Positions 1 through 7,761 of a stretch of 36,558 nt of DNA are shown piece after piece (the first letter of the stretch is position 1; every line of letters starts with the position of its first letter). This stretch comes from an uncultured Parabacteroides sp. (GTDB lineage: Bacteria; Bacteroidota; Bacteroidia; Bacteroidales; Tannerellaceae): assembly GCA_949298575.1 (NCBI GenBank), contig CASFXH010000028.1:1-36558 (forward strand), in the 5' to 3' direction. The position numbers and the translations under genes were made by a program. The notes beneath the pieces were generated by a model. That model was not told the origin of the DNA. It saw only the letters and a program-made list of their open reading frames with translations, and searched no databases.

Positions 1-108
1 CCCTTTCAGGAGGTCGTTCAAAAAATCGATCAACAAGTCCCTGTTGATCTCTTGGCCGAAGATTCGCTTGAATCCCACGTCCGTAAATGGATTTATAAAC
101 CTTGACAT
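1..108 (-). CDS. Rpn/PD-(D/E)XK nuclease-family transposase-like protein, N-terminal fragment at window edge
   Basis: Reading the minus strand from an ATG at 108 gives 36 codons that run off the left edge without a stop. The peptide begins MSRFINPFTDVGFKRIFG and continues with an acidic/leucine-rich DLLIDFLNDLL stretch. This is the characteristic start of the Bacteroidales Rpn-family (PD-(D/E)XK nuclease, transposase_31-like) proteins. The nuclease residues lie beyond the edge. The gene follows the complete family member at 408-1295 on the same strand, about 300 bases downstream of it. The family match is from memory of its N-terminus. Only the start is visible, so whether the gene is intact cannot be judged. 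Confidence 0.75.
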   Translation of the reverse strand, partial: MSRFINPFTDVGFKRIFGQEINRDLLIDFLNDLLKG

Positions 109-225
109 AGTCAATATTATATTGGTTAATAGATTCTGTTTACGCGAATATAGGGATTATTCGGGAGAGATTGGCTTTGGGGCGCTAAAAATGTTTGTTC
201 CCTTGAATAATTTCTTGGTATTCAG

Positions 226-294
226 ATGGAGACGATGTGCGCATAAAATGGAGACGATGTGCGCATAAAATGGAGACGATGTGCACATCGTCTC
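226..294. repeat. 22-bp tandem repeat, three units, last one a perfect palindrome
   Basis: Units begin at 226, 248 and 270 with exact 22-base spacing. Each starts ATGGAGACGATGTGC. The first two continue GCATAAA. The third turns into an inverted copy, so 273-294 is a perfect palindrome with arms GAGACGATGTG and CACATCGTCTC. It lies between the two nuclease genes. It has no T-run, so a role as an intrinsic terminator is not supported. Confidence 0.8.
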
Positions 295-313
295 TACTGA
301 GGGGCATTATTCA

Positions 314-381
314 AAGGGCGAATTCGATTCGCCCCTACCCATGGTATCGTGCCGGTGTAGGGGCGGATCGAATCCGCCCTT
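314..381. repeat. REPIN-like dyad, copy A (two hairpins)
   Basis: The left hairpin is GGGCGAATTCGATTCGCCC (316-334). The right hairpin is GGGCGGATCGAATCCGCCC (361-379). They are bridged by a second inverted pair, CCCCTAC (331-337) and GTAGGGG (357-363), and the outer ends AAGGGCG/CGCCCTT are also complementary. A second copy lies at 1392-1460, so the pair brackets the complete Rpn-type gene. Similar GGGCGAAT dyads are, as I recall, dispersed in many bacterial genomes. Confidence 0.75.
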
Positions 382-407
382 CCACTAACATTCGTGTCTC
401 CTTCCGC

Positions 408-1295
408 TCAAAGAGTTTCGATTTCTTGAAGGGATAGTCCCGTGATCTCAGCGATCAATTCAGGAGAAAGGCCTTTGGCTTTCATGCCGTGAGCTGTTTT
501 CATGATACCTTTCTTTTCGCCTTCAGCAAAGCCCTCCACACGGCCCTCCATACGACCCTCCACACGACCCTCTTCCAGCCCCACCTTGCGAGAACTCATG
601 ATCAACGTCTGCTCCGTGCTGACCGTATCCCAGAACTTGTCGTAGGCCGCAAGTTGGGATTTCGTGAAGGCGGACTCCTCCAATTGCGCCACGGCTTTCC
701 GGATATCCGGATTGTCCAGCAGCTCTCGCGGGACTTCCCGCGTCTTCTCGTCGATCTCCGTCAAGTAGCGCAACCAAAGCACCATCATCTTCTTGTCCGA
801 GAAGTTCTTCGGCGTGAATTTGGGCAGTTCCACGAAGACGAAGCGCATGCCCTCGATCACCTCCTTAGTCTCCTGGCTCTCCACGATGCGATAATCATGG
901 TAATAACGATCGCTCTCTTTCGAGAAGGTATCATTCACCAAATTAAGGGAATAGATGGGTTGCAACAAGCCATACGCCTTGCCGTGCTCCAACTGGCTCA
1001 CGTACGCTTTCGAGGCGTTGAACAAGACCCGCTGCTTGTAGTCGGGCGTCCACATCATCTGCATTTCCACGAGGAATTGCCGCCCCAACTGGTCCTTGCA
1101 ACGCACGTCGACAATGCTATCCTTGCGGAAAGGATTGACCGGCACCATCTCGGGATTGAGATATTCCACACTTTTGATTTCTTCCTCGGGCGTCTCGAAT
1201 GGCAACAAGGCATTGAGGAAACTCATGACGAGATCAGGATGCTCGCCAAACACTTTCTTGAACGTAAGGTCCGCTCTTGGATTGAGATACTTCAT
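408..1295 (-). CDS. Rpn family recombination-promoting nuclease / putative transposase (PD-(D/E)XK)
   Basis: The 295-residue protein starts MKYLNPRADLTFKKVFGEHP, the family's N-terminal signature. The nuclease core is visible as D63 (IVDVRCKD) followed by E77 and Q79 (FLVEMQM), a D...ExQ arrangement of the PD-(D/E)XK superfamily. Residues 239-262 form a run of EGR(V/M)EG-type repeats, common in this family and probably an extended or coiled linker. The C-terminus (LSPELIAEITGLSLQEIETL) resembles a small helix-turn-helix. Known Rpn proteins are DNA endonucleases that raise RecA-independent recombination; the natural role is unsettled. A good minus-strand promoter lies at 1357-1387. The gene is flanked by copies A and B of the GGGCGAAT dyad, and a second family member follows at the window edge. 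Confidence 0.85.
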   Translation of the reverse strand: MKYLNPRADLTFKKVFGEHPDLVMSFLNALLPFETPEEEIKSVEYLNPEMVPVNPFRKDSIVDVRCKDQLGRQFLVEMQMMWTPDYKQRVLFNASKAYVSQLEHGKAYGLLQPIYSLNLVNDTFSKESDRYYHDYRIVESQETKEVIEGMRFVFVELPKFTPKNFSDKKMMVLWLRYLTEIDEKTREVPRELLDNPDIRKAVAQLEESAFTKSQLAAYDKFWDTVSTEQTLIMSSRKVGLEEGRVEGRMEGRVEGFAEGEKKGIMKTAHGMKAKGLSPELIAEITGLSLQEIETL

Positions 1296-1356
1296 AGTAG
1301 GTCACTTTGAAAATTAACAATTGATAATTGGCAATGGACTATTCCATCGCATGAGA

Positions 1357-1387
1357 CAAAGGTAAGGATTTTTCCGCGAAGACGCAA
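1357..1387 (-). promoter_or_regulatory. Bacteroidetes-type promoter of the Rpn-family gene
   Basis: On the minus strand TTG (1387-1385) is followed after exactly 20 bases by TACCTTTG (1364-1357). This matches the Bacteroidetes sigma-ABfr -33/-7 pattern (TTTG or TTG, 19-21 bases, TAnnTTTG). It would give a leader of about 55 bases before the ATG at 1295. The upstream edge sits only 4 bases from dyad copy B. Confidence 0.6.
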
Positions 1388-1391
1388 TCAT

Positions 1392-1460
1392 GAGGGCGAA
1401 TTCGATTCGCCCCTACACCACGGTAGGATGCCAGTGTAGGGGTAGATCGAATCCACCCTC
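1392..1460. repeat. REPIN-like dyad, copy B
   Basis: Same layout and orientation as copy A. The left hairpin GGGCGAATTCGATTCGCCC (1394-1412) is identical. The right hairpin is GGGTAGATCGAATCCACCC (1440-1458). CCCCTAC and GTAGGGG form the bridge. One arm position changed C to T while its partner changed G to A, keeping the pair, which suggests the stem matters. Confidence 0.75.
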
Positions 1461-1506
1461 TCACAAGTCCCCTGATTTCAGGAGAAGACACCCTTCAGGC
1501 AAAAGG

Positions 1507-1620
1507 AAAAAACGCTTGCGCAAGCATCGGCCAACGCTTGCGGAAGTGTAGGCTTACGCTTGCAGTGCCGTTGGCCAACGCTTCCGCAAGCGTAAAGCGA
1601 TGGTTGCGGAAGCGTTTTTT
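1507..1620. terminator. Hairpin cluster with intrinsic terminators on both strands
   Basis: The cluster is built from repeated GCTTGCGG/CCGCAAGC words. On the minus strand, GCTTGCGCAAGC (1525-1514) is followed by G and six Ts, a convincing intrinsic terminator for the etfB-etfA-dehydrogenase operon ending at 1620. On the plus strand, 13-base perfect arms (1577-1589 and 1604-1616) are followed by a T-run to 1620. Another pairing joins CGCTTGCGGAAG near 1535 with CTTCCGCAAGCG at 1581-1592, so alternative folds exist. No plus-strand gene reads into it from the left. Confidence 0.7.
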
Positions 1621-3329
1621 CAGGCTTGCGGACGATAGTTCGCTAAGCCTTCCCGATCAAAATTGGAGATGAAAGCATGGATTTTCGCCACTTCCGCCTC
1701 GCCATAGTTCACGTAGACCTCGGCCGAGCGGCGGAAACGATCGTCCGCATTCGCGTCTTGCAGCAACAGATAACCGAAGACACAATGCGCGGCGGCTTCC
1801 ACCAAACGACGGGCTTGGAAGTCAATGTATTCATTATCCTTTGCCTCCGTCACTTTCGCGACCAGCTCAGCGTATTTACCCGTCATCTCGACCAGCCGCG
1901 CCTTCAATTCGGCCAGCTCAGGCTTGTAGTCAAGCGACTCATACGTCTTGATTTGATTCAGGTAGGTGCCTGTCGTCACGTGGCGAATGGCGGCGACGAC
2001 TTGAAGTTGCGTCGTGCCCTCGTAAATATTCGTGATGCGGGCATCGCGATAGAGACGTTCGCACGCGTAATCCTTCATGAAGCCCGATCCGCCGTGGATC
2101 TGGATCGCGTCGTAGGCGTTCTGGTTCGCGAACTCGGTGGTCATCCCCTTGCCCATCGGCGTGAAAGCATCGGCCAAGCGGCTGTATTTCTTCATCTCCT
2201 GACGTTCTTCGGGAGTCAGCTTGCGTTCTTTGGAGATATCATCGAGCGCTTTATAGACATCCACGAAACGCGCGGTCTCATAAAGCATCGCCCGGGAAGC
2301 GTCGGCCTTCGCACGCATCAGCGCCACCATCTCGTAGACCGCCGGGAACTCGATGATCGCCTTTCCGAATTGTTTCCGCTCGAGCGCGTAATTATAGCCC
2401 TCCCGATAAGCGGCCTCACTCAAGCCAACCGCTTGCGCCATGATACCCAAGCGCGCGCCGTTCATCAAGGCCATGACATATTTGATCAAGCCCAATTTCC
2501 GGTCGCCACAAAGCTCAGCCTTCGCGTTCTTGAAGACCAATTCACAGGTAGGCGAACCTTTGATACCCATCTTGTTCTCGATGCGGCGTACGTTCACTCC
2601 CCCGTTCCGCTTATCGTAAATGAACATTGAAAGGCCACGGCCATCACGCGTACCTTCCTCCGAACGGGCCAGCACCAAATGAATATCGGAATCGCCATTG
2701 GTGATAAAGCGTTTGACACCATTCAAGTACCAGCAATTATCTTTCTCGCTGAACGTCGCCTTCAACATGACCGACTGAAGATCGGAACCCGCGTCAGGCT
2801 CCGTCAAGTCCATTGACATCGTCTCGCCCGCGCAGACCCGGGGAATGTAGCGCTGACGTTGATCCTCGCTTCCAAACTCATAAAGTGTTTCCGCGCAGTC
2901 TTGCAAGCCCCAAAGGTTCTCGAACCCCGCGTCAGCCCGCGAGACCAGATCCGCGGCCATAATATAAGGAACAACCGGGAAATTCAAGCCTCCATAGCGG
3001 CGCGGCATCGAAATACCCATCAAGCCCGCCTTGCGCACCGCTTCCAAGTTCCGCTGGGTCCCTTGAGCGTAAGTGACACGGCCGTTCGCGACGGAAGGCC
3101 CCTCATGATCCACGTCCTCCGCGTTCGGCGCGATGATCTCCCCGCAAATCTCACCGACGATTTCCAATACCTTCTCATAACTGTCCATCGCGTCCTCATA
3201 ATCCTGGGGCGCATAGTCGTATTTATCCTTATCGGCAAAGCCGCGTTCTTTCAGCTCCACGATCCGCTTCATCAACGGGTGATGAAGATGATGGCGCAAG
3301 CTGGGATTGTCTGTATAAAAATTAGCCAT
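1620..3329 (-). CDS. Acyl-CoA dehydrogenase
   Basis: The 569-residue FAD enzyme should oxidise an acyl-CoA to the enoyl-CoA and pass electrons to the electron-transfer flavoprotein encoded just upstream. The N-terminal helical domain covers about 40-165. The middle domain has the MDLTEPDAGSDL flavin-contact motif (173-184) and a GVKRFITNGDSD segment (204-215). The C-terminal helical domain carries RKQFGKAI (318-325), IHGGSGFMKDY (411-421) and NIYEGTTQLQ, where E437 is the likely catalytic base. It is about 180 residues longer than short-chain dehydrogenases, with an extra C-terminal helical region (450-569) as in the larger subfamily. The gap to etfA is 12 bases, so the three genes are probably one operon. 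The acyl chain used is unknown. Confidence 0.93.
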   Translation of the reverse strand: MANFYTDNPSLRHHLHHPLMKRIVELKERGFADKDKYDYAPQDYEDAMDSYEKVLEIVGEICGEIIAPNAEDVDHEGPSVANGRVTYAQGTQRNLEAVRKAGLMGISMPRRYGGLNFPVVPYIMAADLVSRADAGFENLWGLQDCAETLYEFGSEDQRQRYIPRVCAGETMSMDLTEPDAGSDLQSVMLKATFSEKDNCWYLNGVKRFITNGDSDIHLVLARSEEGTRDGRGLSMFIYDKRNGGVNVRRIENKMGIKGSPTCELVFKNAKAELCGDRKLGLIKYVMALMNGARLGIMAQAVGLSEAAYREGYNYALERKQFGKAIIEFPAVYEMVALMRAKADASRAMLYETARFVDVYKALDDISKERKLTPEERQEMKKYSRLADAFTPMGKGMTTEFANQNAYDAIQIHGGSGFMKDYACERLYRDARITNIYEGTTQLQVVAAIRHVTTGTYLNQIKTYESLDYKPELAELKARLVEMTGKYAELVAKVTEAKDNEYIDFQARRLVEAAAHCVFGYLLLQDANADDRFRRSAEVYVNYGEAEVAKIHAFISNFDREGLANYRPQA

Positions 3330-3341
3330 GATTCTTCCTCA

Positions 3342-4361
3342 TTATTTACTGTTCTTCTTATAATATTTGATCATCTTCGGGATGACCTCCTCCACCGTGC
3401 CATGGATCACATAATCGGCGATGGTATTGATCGGCGCGTTCTCATCACTATTGATCGAAATGATGATACCCGCGTCTTGCATCCCGGCGATATGCTGGAT
3501 CTGCCCGGAGATTCCGCATGCGATATAAAGTTTCGGACGGACGGTCAAGCCCGTTTGTCCAATCTGCCGATCGTGGTCACAGAAGCCCGCGTCGACCGCC
3601 GCGCGACTGGCGCCAACCTCCGCGTGCAACTCTTTCGCCAAATCGAACAACAGGTCGAAGCCCTCTTTCGAGCCCATGCCATAACCACCGGCCACGACAA
3701 TCGACGCCCCCTTCAAGTTATGTTTCGCCTTCTCCACATGACGATCGATCACCTGCACCACGAAATCCGTCTCCGAGACATATTGGCTTACCTCATGCCG
3801 AATCACCTCGCCCTTGTAAGCCGGATCCAGGATCTCTTTCTTCATGACACCCTCGCGAACCGTCGCCATCTGAGGACGATGCTCCGGGTTAACAATCGTC
3901 GCGACAATATTACCTCCAAACGCCGGACGAATCTGATATAACAAATTCTCGTACGTCTTGCCCGCTTTCTTATCCTCATGAGAACCGATCTCCAAAGCGG
4001 TGCAATCGGCGGTCAGTCCACTGGTCAAAGCGGAAGAGACCCGTGGGCCCAAGTCGCGCCCGATGACCGTGGCGCCCATCAAACAAATCTGCGGCTTTTC
4101 CTCTTTAAAAAGATGAACCAAAATCGAGGCGTGCGGCAAAGAGGTGTAAGGGAAAAGACGGGCGTCGTCAAACAAATGCACCTTGTCCACGCCATACGGC
4201 AAGACCTGCTTCTCCACGCCGTCCAAACCACTACCCGCGATAATGGCTTCCAATTGACAACCCAGCTGGTTGGCCAGTTTACGACCTTTCGTCAGCAATT
4301 CCAAGCTGACATCCGCGACGGTCGTTCCTTCTATCTCGCAATATACAAATACGTTATTCAT
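3342..4361 (-). CDS. etfA: Electron transfer flavoprotein, alpha subunit
   Basis: The 339-residue protein has the EtfA architecture: an N-terminal nucleotide-binding-like domain (1-200) with GRDLGPRVSSALTSGLTADC (101-120), and the C-terminal FAD domain. The latter shows the diagnostic PKLYIACGISGQIQHIAGM (277-294) and NSDENAPI (304-311) segments. It pairs with EtfB to shuttle electrons from the adjacent dehydrogenase. The etfB stop and this ATG are separated by one base, implying translational coupling. Whether this pair is an ordinary or an electron-bifurcating Etf cannot be settled by eye. Confidence 0.95.
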   Translation of the reverse strand: MNNVFVYCEIEGTTVADVSLELLTKGRKLANQLGCQLEAIIAGSGLDGVEKQVLPYGVDKVHLFDDARLFPYTSLPHASILVHLFKEEKPQICLMGATVIGRDLGPRVSSALTSGLTADCTALEIGSHEDKKAGKTYENLLYQIRPAFGGNIVATIVNPEHRPQMATVREGVMKKEILDPAYKGEVIRHEVSQYVSETDFVVQVIDRHVEKAKHNLKGASIVVAGGYGMGSKEGFDLLFDLAKELHAEVGASRAAVDAGFCDHDRQIGQTGLTVRPKLYIACGISGQIQHIAGMQDAGIIISINSDENAPINTIADYVIHGTVEEVIPKMIKYYKKNSK

Positions 4362-4362
4362 G

Positions 4363-5244
4363 TTATCCTATCGTGTGGTTGGCTAAAAGTTCTACAATCA
4401 AATCCTCGATATCCTGATCCGCCCCCGTCAAGCTCTTGCTTTCTTTCGCCTGGAATACGATATTCTGGATCGCTTTCACCTTGGTCGGGGAACCTGACAA
4501 GCCACATTGCGCCAAATCGCCGTTCACGTCGTTGACACTCCATTCCTGGATATTCAAATAAGGGCGATTCTCATACAGATCCGCATAGTTTAACTCCTTC
4601 AAAGCGGCCTTTTCCTGCTTGCCTAACGCCCGTTTGTATTTCTGAACCAATTTCGCGTTGCGAGGACGACAAGGCGCCGCCGAGCCGTTCACGGTAATCA
4701 CGATGGGATAAGGCGCCTCGACCGTCTCCACCCCACCATCGATGTGGCGCTTGACGACAATCCGCTTATTGGCCTCATCCACCTTCAAGATCTCTTCCGC
4801 GTAAGTGACTTGGCTCAGGCCCAATTTCTCAGCCACCTGCGGGCCGACTTGCGCCGTATCGCCATCGATCGCCTGTCGACCACCGAGAATCAAGTCATAA
4901 TCCCCAATCTTCCGAATGGCCGTGGCCAAGGCATAAGAGGTCGCCAATGTATCGGCTCCCGCAAACGCGCGGTCAGTCAACAAATAACCCGTGTCGGCAC
5001 CCCGATAAAGACCTTCCCGAATGATTTCCGCGGCCCGCCCCGGCCCCATCGTCAGCATCGTGACCGTCGAACCCGGATGAGCCTCTTTCAAACGCAAGGC
5101 TTGCTCCAACGCGTTCAAGTCTTCCGGATTGAAAATAGCGGGCAAGGCGGCACGATTGATCGTCCCGTCTTCCTTCATCGCATCCTTACCGACATTGCGC
5201 GTATCTGGAACTTGTTTCGCTAATACTATTATTTTTAGACTCAT
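4363..5244 (-). CDS. etfB: Electron transfer flavoprotein, beta subunit
   Basis: I place the start at the ATG at 5244, giving MSLKIIVLAKQVPDTRNVG, the usual EtfB N-terminus. An in-frame ATG 16 codons upstream would add an unrelated leader. The 293-residue protein contains ALRLKEAHPGSTVTMLTMGP, the RGADTGYLLTDRAFAGADTLATS region and GRQAIDGDTAQVGPQVAEKLGL, all typical of the AMP/FAD-contacting beta subunit. It is the first gene of the etfB-etfA-dehydrogenase operon and diverges from the asparaginase-type gene at 5388, so the 143 bases between them should hold two promoters. No clean minus-strand TAnnTTTG was seen there. Confidence 0.94.
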   Translation of the reverse strand: MSLKIIVLAKQVPDTRNVGKDAMKEDGTINRAALPAIFNPEDLNALEQALRLKEAHPGSTVTMLTMGPGRAAEIIREGLYRGADTGYLLTDRAFAGADTLATSYALATAIRKIGDYDLILGGRQAIDGDTAQVGPQVAEKLGLSQVTYAEEILKVDEANKRIVVKRHIDGGVETVEAPYPIVITVNGSAAPCRPRNAKLVQKYKRALGKQEKAALKELNYADLYENRPYLNIQEWSVNDVNGDLAQCGLSGSPTKVKAIQNIVFQAKESKSLTGADQDIEDLIVELLANHTIG

Positions 5245-5358
5245 ATTATGATATGTTTGATTGTTACCTAAAACACGTAAAACCTTATTCAAGGCTTCCT
5301 AAGAGCGCGAAATTAATCAAACATTCTTGTCCGCCATGTTTCGTTACATAATTTTCCC

Positions 5359-5366
5359 TAAATTTG
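5359..5366 (+). promoter_or_regulatory. Candidate -7 element (TAAATTTG) of the asparaginase-type gene
   Basis: TAAATTTG matches the Bacteroidetes -7 consensus and lies 21 bases before the ATG at 5388. The upstream -33 region is poor. The site helps exclude an in-frame start at 5364, which would fall inside the promoter. Confidence 0.4.
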
Positions 5367-5387
5367 GCGACTAATTCAAAGCACGAA

Positions 5388-6434
5388 ATGAAAAGAATAA
5401 GCATTTACCTGATTTTAGCGGTCGCGGCCTTATGGACAACAGGCTGCTCGTCCGAACATACGAACCAAGAACCGACAGGGCCGCGGGATGCGGGTCGGGA
5501 ATACGTGATTGTCGTCCACGGGGGTGCCGGGGCGATGGGTGACATGGCGGAAAATCCGGAACGATCAGCCGCCTACTACGCGGCGTTGGATTCGGCGTTA
5601 ACGATTGGCGACCAAGTGCTCTCTGCCGGGGGCAACGGTCCGGAAGCGGTGCGGGCGGTCATCCGCTATTTTGAAGGCAATCCCCTGTTTAACGCGGGAA
5701 TCGGCGCGACCGTGACCGCCGAGGGGACCTTCGAACTGGACGCCTCGATCATGGAAGGCGAAGACCTGAGTGCCGGAGCCGTGACGGGCGTGAAGCACGT
5801 GAAGCATCCCATCGAGGCGGCCTACGCGGTTAAGGAGCGATCGCCCCACGTCATGCTGAGCGGTGCGGGCGCGGAAGCTTTCGCCCAAGAGCAAGGGCTG
5901 GAAATGGTCGACAACAACCTTTACTTCGCGACACCACGGACGATGAAATGGGTCGAAGAGTTTAAGGCTAAGAGCAAAAAGAACGGGACAGTAGGCTGTG
6001 TGGTCCTCGACCGCGACGGCAACCTGACCGCCGGGACGAGCACGGGCGGCATGCTCGGGAAACGATGGGGACGCATTGGCGACTCCCCCGTGATCGGGGC
6101 CGGCACGTATGCCGACAACCAAAGTTGCGCCGTCTCGTGCACGGGACATGGCGAATACTTCATCCGCCACGCCGTAGCCTATAACCTTTGCGCCCGCTAT
6201 AAATACTTGGGTGAGACCGTGGATGAAGCGGCCAACCACATCATCCATACCGAGTTGAATCCTGACGCGGGTGATGGGGGCTTGATCGCGGTCGACCATT
6301 TAGGAAACTTCACGATGCCCTACAACAGTGGAGGCATGTTTCGCGGTTATCTTTATAAGGAAAAAGAAAGTGGCCTCGTCAAAAAAGGCTATGGCATCAC
6401 GGAAAAGATGGTCACCCCGGAAGACTTGAAATAA
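5388..6434 (+). CDS. Isoaspartyl peptidase/L-asparaginase (Ntn-hydrolase), lipoprotein
   Basis: The start at 5388 gives the signal MKRISIYLILAVAALWTTGC with lipobox cysteine C20, so the enzyme should be anchored facing the periplasm. The mature part is a plant-type asparaginase/isoaspartyl peptidase: VIVVHGGAGAMG near its start, NAGIGATVTAEGTFELDASIM in the alpha chain, and the autocleavage site NGTVGCVVLD. There T201 is the expected N-terminal nucleophile of the beta chain. STGGMLGKRWGRIGDSPVIGAGTY follows and forms the substrate pocket in the family. Length (348 aa) is normal. It would release aspartate from isoaspartyl peptides or asparagine. The next lipoprotein gene starts 48 bases downstream. 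Confidence 0.9.
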   Translation: MKRISIYLILAVAALWTTGCSSEHTNQEPTGPRDAGREYVIVVHGGAGAMGDMAENPERSAAYYAALDSALTIGDQVLSAGGNGPEAVRAVIRYFEGNPLFNAGIGATVTAEGTFELDASIMEGEDLSAGAVTGVKHVKHPIEAAYAVKERSPHVMLSGAGAEAFAQEQGLEMVDNNLYFATPRTMKWVEEFKAKSKKNGTVGCVVLDRDGNLTAGTSTGGMLGKRWGRIGDSPVIGAGTYADNQSCAVSCTGHGEYFIRHAVAYNLCARYKYLGETVDEAANHIIHTELNPDAGDGGLIAVDHLGNFTMPYNSGGMFRGYLYKEKESGLVKKGYGITEKMVTPEDLK

Positions 6435-6482
6435 TTTTCCACACAAATAAAAACAAGACTAATTAATTTAAAAGACAATCAA

Positions 6483-7100
6483 ATGAAAAAGCTATTTTGG
6501 AACGTGGGCCTCGTCGCCTGCCTGATGGCCGGTTGCACAGCCTCCGGAAAATCAGACCATTCATCGGACAAAAGCGCGAGCGACACGAACACCGCGCAAG
6601 AAACCACACCAACTCAAGTCACTTACGAATCGATCACGGACGCGAACAGTGGAGCGACAGGATTAGGCGTCAAGCCCCTCGAAATGAATCCGACGGAAGC
6701 GAAAGCCAAAACGCTGGAATTTCTCAAGGGAAGCATGCCTTTCTACGTAGCGACACTCGACAATGGGCTGCCTCGCGTACGGCCTACCGGCGTGGTAACC
6801 TTTTTCCAAGACAAGATTTGGTTCCACGTAGGGCAAAGCAAAGGAGTCTACCAACAAATCTTGAAGAACCCGAGCGTAGAGATCGTCGCGACAGGTAAAA
6901 ACCGGGAATGGATCCGAATCTCCGGAGCGGCGACTTGTGTCGAAGACGAGGCTGTCACCAACCAAGCGCTTGACGCACGTCCTCATCTAAAAAACATGTA
7001 CAACGAACAAACAGGCGAAAAATTAGGAAACTTCTACTTCGAGCACGCTTTAGTCGAGATTTCCAAGGCGGACAATACGGTAGAAAGTTTCAAATGGTAA
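6483..7100 (+). CDS. Pyridoxamine 5'-phosphate oxidase-like flavin split-barrel lipoprotein
   Basis: The 205-residue protein starts MKKLFWNVGLVACLMAGC, a lipoprotein signal with C18, followed by a Ser/Thr/Asp-rich linker to about residue 55. The rest (about 70-205) resembles the PNPOx-like split beta-barrel: PFYVATLDNGLPRVRPTGVV, then WFHVGQSKGVYQQILKNPSVEI and WIRISGAA, the usual order of strands around FMN. Cytosolic members reduce or oxidise flavin substrates; an exported lipidated form is unusual and its substrate is unknown. It sits between the asparaginase-type lipoprotein and a HAD gene that starts 7 bases after its stop, so they may be cotranscribed. Confidence 0.75.
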   Translation: MKKLFWNVGLVACLMAGCTASGKSDHSSDKSASDTNTAQETTPTQVTYESITDANSGATGLGVKPLEMNPTEAKAKTLEFLKGSMPFYVATLDNGLPRVRPTGVVTFFQDKIWFHVGQSKGVYQQILKNPSVEIVATGKNREWIRISGAATCVEDEAVTNQALDARPHLKNMYNEQTGEKLGNFYFEHALVEISKADNTVESFKW

Positions 7101-7107
7101 AATACAC

Positions 7108-7758
7108 ATGAAATCCTATAAGGCATACCTTTTCGATTTCGATTACACGCTGGCCGACTCATCACGGGGCATCGTCATCTGCTTCCGCCATGTGCTCGAC
7201 CAGCATGGTTATACGAACGTGAGCGACGAAGCGATCCGCCGCACGATCGGCATAACGCTAGAATCGGCTTTCTCCCTTATGACCGGAGAACAAAATCCGG
7301 AGACTTTATCCGCTTGGCGCAAAGCGTATGTCAAGGAAGCGGACCAATACATGAACGCCCATACGAGCCTCTTTCCGGAGACGTTGCCCGTCCTCACCCA
7401 CCTTCACGAAACGGGCGCGCGAGTCGGCATCATCTCCACGAAATACCGCTATCGTATCCTCGATCTCTTGACGCGATACGAATCGGATCGGTGGCTCGAC
7501 CTTGTCGTTGGAGGAGAGGACGTGACGGAGCCCAAACCTTCTCCCCAAGGTCTTCTTCTCGCGTTAGGACGGCTGGGCGTGAACCGAGAAGAAACACTCT
7601 ACGTTGGCGATAGCGTGATCGACGCCCAGACCGCACGGGCGGCGGGCGTTGATTTCGCCGGCGTCTTGCATGGCGTCACGACCCGGGAGGAACTGGCTGC
7701 TTACCCCCATGTGGCGATCCTTCCCGATTTAAGACCTTTAACTCCCAACGATATTTAA
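7108..7758 (+). CDS. HAD-superfamily hydrolase (phosphoglycolate phosphatase/beta-phosphoglucomutase-like)
   Basis: The 216-residue protein shows all HAD motifs: FDFDYTLADSS with nucleophile D10 and acid/base D12, GIISTK (motif II), EPKPSP carrying the motif III lysine, and YVGDSVIDAQTA (motif IV). The segment between motifs I and II is an alpha-helical C1 cap as in PGP/beta-PGM relatives. It would hydrolyse a small phosphorylated metabolite in the cytosol; the substrate cannot be read from the sequence. The radA ATG follows 3 bases after the stop, so the two are probably translated from one message. Confidence 0.88.
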   Translation: MKSYKAYLFDFDYTLADSSRGIVICFRHVLDQHGYTNVSDEAIRRTIGITLESAFSLMTGEQNPETLSAWRKAYVKEADQYMNAHTSLFPETLPVLTHLHETGARVGIISTKYRYRILDLLTRYESDRWLDLVVGGEDVTEPKPSPQGLLLALGRLGVNREETLYVGDSVIDAQTARAAGVDFAGVLHGVTTREELAAYPHVAILPDLRPLTPNDI

Positions 7759-7761
7759 TCA

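Noticed and set aside
44-437. Two small plus-strand frames at the left end
   Set aside because: One lies opposite the partial nuclease gene start and both run through the tandem repeats; there is no domain or start context.
489-1310. 273-codon open frame opposite the Rpn-type gene
   Set aside because: It is an antisense shadow rich in His/Arg/Leu; the minus strand has the nuclease motif and a good promoter.
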